Assembly (NCBI GenBank): GCA_036443405.1
Contig: JAZFYD010000159.1
Location: 1 to 15,419, forward strand
Direction of reading: 5' to 3'
From: JAZFYD01 sp036443405
GTDB lineage: Bacteria; Planctomycetota; PLA2
Length of the DNA: 15,419 bases
Made by a program: the position numbers and the translations under genes. Positions 1 through 7,803 of the stretch are shown one piece after another; positions within the stretch are counted from its first letter, which is position 1, and each line of letters begins with the position of its first letter. The notes beneath the pieces were generated by a model, which was given only the letters and a program-made list of their open reading frames with translations, had not been told where the DNA came from and did not search any database.

Positions 1-1
1 C

Positions 2-88
2 AAACTCATCCAACACGTCGCCGACACCGGCGGCTCGGCGACCTCCGTCGAGGCCAGACGCATCCTGTCGCTCTTGGACGGGCGCTGA
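2..88 (+). CDS. 3' end of an unidentified CDS (5' truncated by the window)
   Basis: An open frame enters from the left edge and ends at TGA 86-88. The 28 visible codons encode a plausible C-terminus ending in ARRILSLLDGR, with strong G/C preference at third positions like the neighbouring genes. No motif can be recognised in so short a piece, so no function is assigned. It is followed by 78 bases without an obvious gene before the MutS-like gene on the same strand, so co-transcription is possible but not shown. Confidence 0.45.
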   Translation, partial: KLIQHVADTGGSATSVEARRILSLLDGR

Positions 89-166
89 ACGACAACGGCA
101 CCCTTTGAGCCCCGACATCTTTTCGCCGCGCCTGGAAATGGCGAACCGATCCCGGCTGCGATATCA

Positions 167-2050
167 ATGGGAACGATGACGCATCCGGACCCGCGTGGGG
201 AATACGAGCAGCGGCTTTGCGCGCGGCGGGAGTCGGCCGCCACCCTCGACCGGCAGGCTCGCGCTCTCGCGCCCGCGCGGTTGGCGGCGTTCCTTGCGCT
301 GCTTGCGGCCGGCTGGCTGTCGTTCATCGAACACGCGTTCACGCCGTTTTGGACGGCCGCGCCCGCTTTGACCTTCGCGGCGCTCGTGGCTTGGCACCAC
401 CGGCTGCTCGAATCGCTGCGCGCGGCACGGCGAGCCGTCGATTTCTACGAGCGCGGCCTCGCGCGTCTGGACGACCGCTGGATGGACGACGGGGAAACCG
501 GCCGCCGCTTTCTGGACCCGCACCACCCCTTCGCGGGCGACCTCGATCTGTTCGGACAGGGATCCCTCTTCCAACTCCTGAACCGCGCCCGCACGCGCTC
601 CGGCGAAGCCACACTCGCGGATTGGTTGCAAAACCCCGCGGAAGGCCCGGAGGTTCGCGCACGTCAAGCCGCCGTCCTCGACCTGCGCCCGAGGCTCGAT
701 TTGCGCGAGGACATCGCGGTCCTCGGCGATCGCCTCGAGGCCGGCGTCGCACCCGACGAGTTGATCCGCTGGGGAAAGAGCGCCGGCGCCGCACCCGGCC
801 GCGAGCGCGTAGCGGCGGTGGCGTTGCCCGCGGCCGCGGTGCTCTGCGCGCTGGCCGGCGCGTGGTGGTTCGCGCTCGCGATCTACCTCGCCCAGAGCGC
901 GTTTGCGTTCGCGCTCCGGAAACGGGTCAAGCAGACCGTCAAGGACGCCGAGACCGCGCTGAAGGACCTCGATCTCCTCGGCGAGATGCTGGCCCGCGTG
1001 GAGGCGCACACGTTCGAAGCACCGCGCCTCGCTGAGTTGCAACACGGTCTCGGCGCAAAAGACGAATCACCGGCCGCGCTGGTTCACTCGTTGCGCGTGC
1101 GGGCCGAGATGCTCGACGCGCGCATGAACCCGATGTTCGCCCCGATCGCGGCGTTGCTTTTGTGGACGACGCAGGTCGCGCTCGGGATCGAAGCGTGGCG
1201 CAGCGCCCACGGTCACAAGATCGACCGGTGGCTCGATACACTCGGCCAGTTCGAGGCGCTGGCGTCGCTTGGGGCCCACGCCTACGAGCGCCCGGACGAT
1301 CCGTTCGCGGAGATCCGCCCGCGTGACGAGGGCCCCCTGTTCGACGCCGAGCAGATGGGCCACCCGCTGCTTCCGGCCGACCGTTGCGTGCGCAACGACC
1401 TGCGCCTCGATGCCAACGTGCGACTCAAGATCGTCAGCGGCTCCAACATGTCGGGCAAGAGCACATTCCTGCGCGCGACCGGGGTCAACACCGTGCTCGC
1501 GCTGCTCGGCGCGCCCGTGCGTGCAAAGTCGTTGCGCATCACCGCGTTGCAACCGGGCGCGTCGATCCTCGCGACGGACTCGCTGCGCGAGGGCACGTCG
1601 CGCTTCTACACCGAGATCACCCGTATCCGCGACATCGTCGGGTTTACCCGTGCCGGGCGGCCGCTGCTGTTCCTGCTCGACGAGATGCTCCAGGGAACCA
1701 ACTCCCACGACCGGAGGGCGGGCGCGATCGCCATCCTGGAGAACCTCGTCGACGCCGGCGCGATCGGCCTCGTCACGACACACGACCTCGCGCTGACCGA
1801 GATCGCGGCCCGGCTGGGACCAGAGGGTCGGAACGCCGTCGAGAACGTCCACTTCCAGGATGAACTCGTCGACGGAGAGATGGCGTTTGACTACCGGCTC
1901 CGCGCCGGTGTCGTGAAGAAAAGCAACGCGCTGGCACTCATGCGTGCGGTTGGACTGATCCAGGACGAGACAGAGGTCCACTCCGAGCCGGAGGGGTCCC
2001 AATCCGGGCCAGAGGCCGGTAGCGAAAGGGTGCCCGGATCCGGCGGTTAG
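167..2050 (+). CDS. MutS-family ATPase with predicted membrane segments (MutS domain V protein)
   Basis: The protein has 627 residues. The C-terminal half is a MutS-type ATPase: Walker A GSNMSGKST at residues 425-433, Walker B LLFLLDEMLQGT with Asp-Glu at 505-506, and a TTHD switch motif downstream. The mismatch-recognition domain of canonical MutS is missing. The N-terminus instead has hydrophobic pairs at about 39-77 and 215-250, plus another hydrophobic stretch near 323-341, which suggests membrane anchoring. This matches the known group of short MutS-related proteins that are not MutS1. Their role is poorly defined, so a classical mismatch-repair role should not be assumed. The last ~30 residues are a low-complexity Ser/Gly/Glu/Pro tail. 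ATG 167 gives the longest form; ATG 176 is an alternative, and neither has a clear Shine-Dalgarno site. Family is firm; function is uncertain. Confidence 0.88.
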   Translation: MGTMTHPDPRGEYEQRLCARRESAATLDRQARALAPARLAAFLALLAAGWLSFIEHAFTPFWTAAPALTFAALVAWHHRLLESLRAARRAVDFYERGLARLDDRWMDDGETGRRFLDPHHPFAGDLDLFGQGSLFQLLNRARTRSGEATLADWLQNPAEGPEVRARQAAVLDLRPRLDLREDIAVLGDRLEAGVAPDELIRWGKSAGAAPGRERVAAVALPAAAVLCALAGAWWFALAIYLAQSAFAFALRKRVKQTVKDAETALKDLDLLGEMLARVEAHTFEAPRLAELQHGLGAKDESPAALVHSLRVRAEMLDARMNPMFAPIAALLLWTTQVALGIEAWRSAHGHKIDRWLDTLGQFEALASLGAHAYERPDDPFAEIRPRDEGPLFDAEQMGHPLLPADRCVRNDLRLDANVRLKIVSGSNMSGKSTFLRATGVNTVLALLGAPVRAKSLRITALQPGASILATDSLREGTSRFYTEITRIRDIVGFTRAGRPLLFLLDEMLQGTNSHDRRAGAIAILENLVDAGAIGLVTTHDLALTEIAARLGPEGRNAVENVHFQDELVDGEMAFDYRLRAGVVKKSNALALMRAVGLIQDETEVHSEPEGSQSGPEAGSERVPGSGG

Positions 2051-2140
2051 CGTAGACTCGCGCAATCGTCATGCGTCGGCCGACTCACTGCCGAGTCAGG
2101 TCGGGCACTCGCCGTTGGGCCATATGCAGGGGGCGACGAA

Positions 2141-3733
<1,593 letters not shown>

Positions 3734-3744
3734 CGCTTGAAATC

Positions 3745-3904
3745 CACCACAGAGGCACAGAGACACGGAGGCCCTTCTCTCCGATCCGCGGCTTCGTCAG
3801 GCGCGTGAAACGCACCACGCTCCGGACCTGACGGAGGCTCCGCGATTCACACGACTTGGCGAGATGCGGCTCCGGCGGAGCGACGCCTCTGTGCCTCTGT
3901 GGTG
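3745..3904. repeat. Inverted repeat of the CACAGAGGCACAGAG type in the pckA/MFS gap
   Basis: CACCACAGAGGCACAGAG at 3745-3762 is perfectly complementary to 3887-3904, with a 124-base interior. The interior holds two short near-perfect palindromes with one-base loops: CGGAG-G-CTCCG at 3832-3842 and GCTCCG-G-CGGAGC at 3869-3881. An A6 run (3905-3910) follows the right arm. From general knowledge, CACAGAG-rich motifs of this kind recur in intergenic regions of many environmental bacteria and are often mis-translated as short 'HRGTE' peptides. The unit lies between two convergent genes. It has no T tract in either useful orientation, so a classical terminator role is not supported. Confidence 0.7.
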
Positions 3905-3924
3905 AAAAAACGACGACCCGCGGC

Positions 3925-5178
3925 TCACGCGGCGGGCGCGTTGCGCGGCACGAACAACAACAGCACAGCGCTCCCGCACAGCACCATCGTAGCGGCGGTC
4001 AGGCAAGCGGCCTGGAACCCGACCTCCTTCAGCATCGTGTAGCCGAACATCGGGGCGAACAGGCTGCGCACGCCCACCATCGCGACGTGGATACCGGCGT
4101 ACGACCGTGAACGGCCCTTCGGCGCGAAGTGCAGCGGGCCGAGGCTCCAGCCGACATCCACGCCCGCCATCGCGATTCCGAAAAACGCGAACCCGGCGAT
4201 CAGGCCGAATTCCGTTTTCACAAACGCCATGCTCGCGAACACGGAACCCAAAAGGGCGAACGCGAGCGCCGTGCTGCGCACCACGCCGATCTTGTCGCAC
4301 AACCGCCCGGCAAACGGCGTCGCGACCATGATGCCGAGCGGCCAGGCCACGCCGCGCGCCGATGTCCATGAGCCGTAGGACAAGCCGAGGTCGCCCTCCG
4401 CGAACAGCACCATGATCGGCCAAAACATCAGGAACCCGACGCCGTAGAGCATGTAGCCGGCCTCGTACTTGAAAAACGCGCGGTCGGTGCGAAACACGGT
4501 CAAGACGTTGCCCCAGGTCCCACGCACCTCGCGCCACATGCCGTCACCGTCCGCGATCGCGGGCCGCGCGCCGTGCCGCCACCGGATGCGGGCGAGTAAA
4601 AAGCAAGCCCAAAGGCCAAGCAGGCCGCCGAGCGGGAACAAGAATCGCAGCCAGCGCGGGTCGCCGTCGAGCACGCTCCCGCATGCCTTCGAAAACAGAG
4701 TCATGCAGACCAGCGAGATCGCGGTCGCGAGACCATACATGCGCCCGCGCACGCGCGCGGGGAAGTTGGCCGTCAACAGCGCGCCGCGGTGCGGAATGAA
4801 GGCGGTGTCGATCGCGAAGTGCGCGATCATCAAGACCAGGAACAGGACGAGGTGGCCCTCGCCCGCACCACCAGGCCCCACCGGCACGACGGCCACGAAC
4901 GCCACTGCCAGCATCGGCAGATACGAGAGCAAGCCGATCTTCCGAAACAACGACTGCGCGTTCTGCCGCGCCATGAGCGGTTCCAGCGCGGGCGAGAAGA
5001 TCCACGACACCTGAAACGCGGTCAGCAACAACGGCACCACCCAGTCGGGCGCGCCAAGTGAGCGCTTGGCGACGAAATCGGACAACCAGACGATCGCCTG
5101 GCTCGATCCGAGTAGCGCGTAGGCCGGCCACAACCGAACCCAGGTATAGCGGGATACGCGCGGTACGCTTTCGAGCAC
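3925..5178 (-). CDS. Major facilitator superfamily transporter
   Basis: With the GTG start at 5178 the protein has 417 residues and about twelve hydrophobic segments. These lie roughly at 14-34, 46-64, 83-101, 109-127, 148-168, 177-197, 240-262, 274-296, 299-319, 324-345, 360-382 and 388-410. Motif-A-like loops are visible: FPARVRGRMYG after segment 4 and GRLCDKIG between segments 8 and 9. This is the typical 6+6 layout of an inner-membrane secondary transporter, with a hydrophilic loop near 200-235. The substrate cannot be read from the sequence. The frame stays open to an ATG at 5274, but that would add 32 hydrophilic residues and overlap the divergent lipoprotein start. The GTG preceded by GGGGA (10 bases) is therefore preferred. 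It converges with pckA. Confidence 0.85.
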   Translation of the reverse strand: MLESVPRVSRYTWVRLWPAYALLGSSQAIVWLSDFVAKRSLGAPDWVVPLLLTAFQVSWIFSPALEPLMARQNAQSLFRKIGLLSYLPMLAVAFVAVVPVGPGGAGEGHLVLFLVLMIAHFAIDTAFIPHRGALLTANFPARVRGRMYGLATAISLVCMTLFSKACGSVLDGDPRWLRFLFPLGGLLGLWACFLLARIRWRHGARPAIADGDGMWREVRGTWGNVLTVFRTDRAFFKYEAGYMLYGVGFLMFWPIMVLFAEGDLGLSYGSWTSARGVAWPLGIMVATPFAGRLCDKIGVVRSTALAFALLGSVFASMAFVKTEFGLIAGFAFFGIAMAGVDVGWSLGPLHFAPKGRSRSYAGIHVAMVGVRSLFAPMFGYTMLKEVGFQAACLTAATMVLCGSAVLLLFVPRNAPAA

Positions 5179-5243
5179 GCGGACATGATCCCCGACGACG
5201 GTAGGTTTGCCTGTCGCCGTGATCGTGAAGGAGAAGAATCCGG
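5179..5243. promoter_or_regulatory. Divergent intergenic region between MFS and lipoprotein genes
   Basis: This 65-base gap separates two diverging starts and must carry at least the lipoprotein leader. AAGGAG at 5228-5233 is a good ribosome-binding site 10 bases before ATG 5244. No convincing -35/-10 pair could be picked by eye, so promoter positions are not proposed. Confidence 0.4.
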
Positions 5244-6545
5244 ATGTTCCACCGAATCGCAACCTACGCGGCATGCGCTGCGCTGCTCCTCCTCGCAGCC
5301 TGCCAGAGTGCCGAGGACTACTACAAGGACGGGCAGGAAAAAGAAGCCTCGGGGCGGCACGCCGAAGCGGCGAGGCACTACATCGAGGCCCTTCAGGACG
5401 ACGCGAATTTCCCCGGCGCGCGGGAGCGGCTCAAGACCTCCGGCAGCAAAGCGCTAGCGGAGTTGCGCGGGATCGCCTGGGACCTCGAGGCGGCGGGCCG
5501 CCACGCCAAGGCGTCCGACCAGCTTGTCACGCACGATGGGCTGTTCGAGCGCGCGCTCGCGGTCGGGGTGCGCCTGGATACGGGCGCCGGCTACGAGGCG
5601 CGCCGCCGAAAGATCCGGGACGCGGCGTTCGATGCGATGGTTGCCGAGGGCCACGCGGCGCGCGAGCGCGGCGAGTACGAGCGGGCCCTCGCGACCTACG
5701 ACCGGGCGGAGTCGAGGTTCTCTCCGCAGTCGGACCGGGCTGCCGCGCTCACCGGCCCGCGCTATCAGACCACGCTTGGCTGGGCCCGCGCGGAGTTCGA
5801 CGCCGGCCGCCACCGTCACGCACACGAACTCGCGCAGCAGGCGATCGCGCACTACGGCCCCGAGGCAACGGAGTCGGCGGCCGCCCGTGCGCTCCGAGAC
5901 CGCGCCGTGGAACTCGGCACCGTGACCGTGGTCGTACTGCCGCCCTGGCGAGCGGACGCGGTCGCCAAGCGGATCCCGGATGGATTCCTCGCGGCGCTCG
6001 ACGCCACCCTCGCGGAAGAACACTGGGTCGGTCCGCCGCTCTTCCTGTCCTACGCGCCGTCCGCCGACGTGCGCCGTGAACTGCGTCGTCTCGAGTTCGA
6101 CCGCCAGATCCTGTCGGAAGCGCGCGCCAGCGCGGTTGGCGAGTCCGTGGACGCGCGTTTGGTCGTCATACCCGTGATCCGAAAGTGGAACGTGTTCTCC
6201 GAGGGTTCGGAGGCGCCGCGTGCGGCCACGACACGGAAGGGCGAGCCCACGCAGTACCGGGTGTTCAAGGGCCAACGCGTACTCGAGGTGCGCGGCACGC
6301 TGCGGGTCGTCGAGGTCGCGACCAAGAACAGGGTGCGCGAATCGAGGTTCTCAGCCACGGTCAAGCGCGACGCGCGCTACGGCATCCACAACGAACCGAA
6401 TTCGCTGGCGCTGGGCAAGAAGGAGGCACGGCTCTTCGACTTGGGGCGCCTCGATGCGATCGATGAAGAACTCGGCCGCTCCATGCGCCGCGAACTGGCA
6501 ACGCGATTGGCCGCTGCGGTCACCGACGCACTGAACTTCGAGTGA
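5244..6545 (+). CDS. Lipoprotein with TPR-like repeats and an alpha/beta C-terminal domain
   Basis: The 433-residue protein begins with a lipoprotein signal peptide: a hydrophobic core followed by lipobox LAAC, with lipidated Cys20. Helical TPR-like repeats occupy about residues 24-205, with motifs such as 'GEYERALATYDRAESRF' near 143-159. The C-terminal half (about 226-433) alternates short beta strands (VTVVVLPPW, RLVVIPVIRKW) with helices. That layout resembles periplasmic FlgO/CsgG/TolB-N-like folds, but this is a pattern impression and not a family assignment. The expected location is the periplasmic face of a membrane. AAGGAG at 5228-5233 supports the start. It diverges from the transporter and converges with the FKBP isomerase, 10 bases apart. 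Function is unknown; envelope assembly or stress roles are only guesses. Confidence 0.8.
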   Translation: MFHRIATYAACAALLLLAACQSAEDYYKDGQEKEASGRHAEAARHYIEALQDDANFPGARERLKTSGSKALAELRGIAWDLEAAGRHAKASDQLVTHDGLFERALAVGVRLDTGAGYEARRRKIRDAAFDAMVAEGHAARERGEYERALATYDRAESRFSPQSDRAAALTGPRYQTTLGWARAEFDAGRHRHAHELAQQAIAHYGPEATESAAARALRDRAVELGTVTVVVLPPWRADAVAKRIPDGFLAALDATLAEEHWVGPPLFLSYAPSADVRRELRRLEFDRQILSEARASAVGESVDARLVVIPVIRKWNVFSEGSEAPRAATTRKGEPTQYRVFKGQRVLEVRGTLRVVEVATKNRVRESRFSATVKRDARYGIHNEPNSLALGKKEARLFDLGRLDAIDEELGRSMRRELATRLAAAVTDALNFE

Positions 6546-6555
6546 TCCGTCGAAC

Positions 6556-6576
6556 CTACTCGAGCACTTCGAGTAG
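6556..6576. terminator. Possible hairpin at the convergent lipoprotein/FKBP 3' ends
   Basis: CTACTCGA (6556-6563) and TCGAGTAG (6569-6576) form a perfect 8-bp stem with a 5-base loop. The stem begins at the isomerase stop codon and lies 11 bases after the lipoprotein stop. No T tract follows on either strand, so intrinsic termination is possible but weakly supported. Confidence 0.35.
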
Positions 6577-7734
6577 CTCGATGTGGAAGATCAGCGTCGC
6601 GTTCGGCGGAATCGCCGGACCTTGGCCGCGCGAGCCGTATGCCAACGGCGGGGGCACCCTCAAGAGGATCGCGCCGCCGGGTTTGATGAGCGGCACCCCT
6701 TCGTTCCAACCCGAAATCACCATGCCGAGCCGGAACTCCGAGGGCTCGCCACCGCCGTAGCTCGAATCGAAGACCCTGCCGTCCCCATCGAGCCAACCCG
6801 CGAAGTGCACAGACACGCGCTGCCCCATGCGTGGTGCGTCGCCCTCGCCCTCGCGGATGATCTCGTACTGGAGCCCCGTGGCCGTTTTCTTTTTCTTGTT
6901 CTCGTCGAGGCGCCGGAACTTCGGCAACGGAAGCGGTGCGAGGTGCTTCACGAGCTCGAGTTCCCAAACCGTTGTCGAATTGGGCAGTAACGGACCCACC
7001 GCGCGCTGGCCGAAACACACCTCCGGCGGCACTTCGAGGCGCCAACGCGCCCCGACATCGAGCTTGTAGAGAAACTCCTTCAGGAACTCGAACCTCATCT
7101 CATCGGCCTTGCCGCGAATCGTCGAACCCGATCTCTCGGTGCAGTCCACAAGGAGGCCGTTCGCGCTCCAATACGCGAAATTGAGAGTCACGACGTTGCC
7201 AGGCGGCGCCGTCTTGCCGTCCCCCGCGCGGATCACCTCCCACTTCACACCCGACTCGGTCGTCTTCTGTTTGGCGGGGTCGCCCTTTTTGAACACGGGC
7301 ATGGTCAGGACGTCGACGAGCTCCACCTCGAACACGAGCGTCTGATTCGGCGGGATGCCGGCGTCCGGATTTCCGCCGGCGCCGTACGCGATGTTGCCCG
7401 GGATCGTGAGCTTGAACTGCGCACCCTTGCTCATGAGCTTGAGCGCTTCCGTCCAGCCGTCGATCACCGCGTTGACACCGAACTCGGAGACCCTCCCGCG
7501 CTTTCTGGAGCTGTCGAACAGCTTCCCGCTCGTAAGCCATCCGGAGTAGTGGACCTTGACGCGGTCGCCGTCTTTCGGGCGCGTCTTCCCATCGCCTTTT
7601 TTCAACACGGAATAGCGCAGCCCCGACGCGGTTTCGTGGATCGGTTCGGCGTCCGCCGGAATCGGCGGATCTTCGGCCCAAACCACGGGGGCGAGGGCGG
7701 ACATCGCGAGGAGAAACAGGCTGAGGAGTCGCAC
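6556..7734 (-). CDS. Exported FKBP-type peptidyl-prolyl cis-trans isomerase with three FKBP domains
   Basis: The 392-residue protein starts at GTG 7734 with a cleavable signal peptide (core LLSLFLLAMSALAP, cleavage after VVWA near residue 20). It therefore acts outside the cytoplasm, accelerating proline isomerisation during protein folding. Three FKBP domains follow at about 36-142, 158-264 and 284-391. Domain 1 (HYSGW, FDSS, VIDGW, AYG, IPPN) and domain 3 (HFAGW, FDSS, VISGW, AYG, IPPN) keep the hydrophobic active-site pattern. Domain 2 has lost it: LVDC replaces FDSS, the central Trp is absent and CFG replaces AYG. A Lys-rich linker (279-283) precedes domain 3. The frame is open further upstream, but that would run into the divergent amidohydrolase gene and bury the signal peptide. 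ATG 7704 would remove half of the signal. No strong Shine-Dalgarno is seen. Confidence 0.92.
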   Translation of the reverse strand: MRLLSLFLLAMSALAPVVWAEDPPIPADAEPIHETASGLRYSVLKKGDGKTRPKDGDRVKVHYSGWLTSGKLFDSSRKRGRVSEFGVNAVIDGWTEALKLMSKGAQFKLTIPGNIAYGAGGNPDAGIPPNQTLVFEVELVDVLTMPVFKKGDPAKQKTTESGVKWEVIRAGDGKTAPPGNVVTLNFAYWSANGLLVDCTERSGSTIRGKADEMRFEFLKEFLYKLDVGARWRLEVPPEVCFGQRAVGPLLPNSTTVWELELVKHLAPLPLPKFRRLDENKKKKTATGLQYEIIREGEGDAPRMGQRVSVHFAGWLDGDGRVFDSSYGGGEPSEFRLGMVISGWNEGVPLIKPGGAILLRVPPPLAYGSRGQGPAIPPNATLIFHIELLEVLE

Positions 7735-7803
7735 GCGAGCAAGTCTACCGGCGGCTGATCGATTGGGCTCCTTCGCGGGCGCCGGAGTCGGTACAGTTTC
7801 GGC
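7735..7803. promoter_or_regulatory. Divergent intergenic region, FKBP / amidohydrolase operon
   Basis: These 69 bases separate the start codons of two exported-protein genes, so promoters for both strands probably lie here or just inside the genes. I could not identify a well-spaced -35/-10 pair. GGAG at 7784-7787 is too far from ATG 7804 to be a normal ribosome-binding site, so the amidohydrolase gene appears to lack one. Confidence 0.35.

Noticed and set aside
167..2050. Calling the MutS-like gene mutS of mismatch repair
   Set aside because: The mismatch-recognition domain is missing, the length is 627 instead of about 850 residues, and membrane-like segments are present.
1067..2065. A 332-codon frame antisense to the MutS-like gene
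   Set aside because: The composition is arginine-, histidine- and glutamine-rich with no motif, while the opposite strand encodes intact Walker A and B motifs.
3734..3924. CRISPR array or transposon from the CACAGAG repeats
   Set aside because: There are only two arms in inverted orientation, with no regular spacers, no cas gene and no transposase in the window.
5179..5274. N-terminal extension of the MFS transporter to ATG 5274
   Set aside because: It adds 32 residues with no transporter feature and overlaps the lipoprotein start and its ribosome-binding site. The GTG at 5178 begins just before the first membrane segment.
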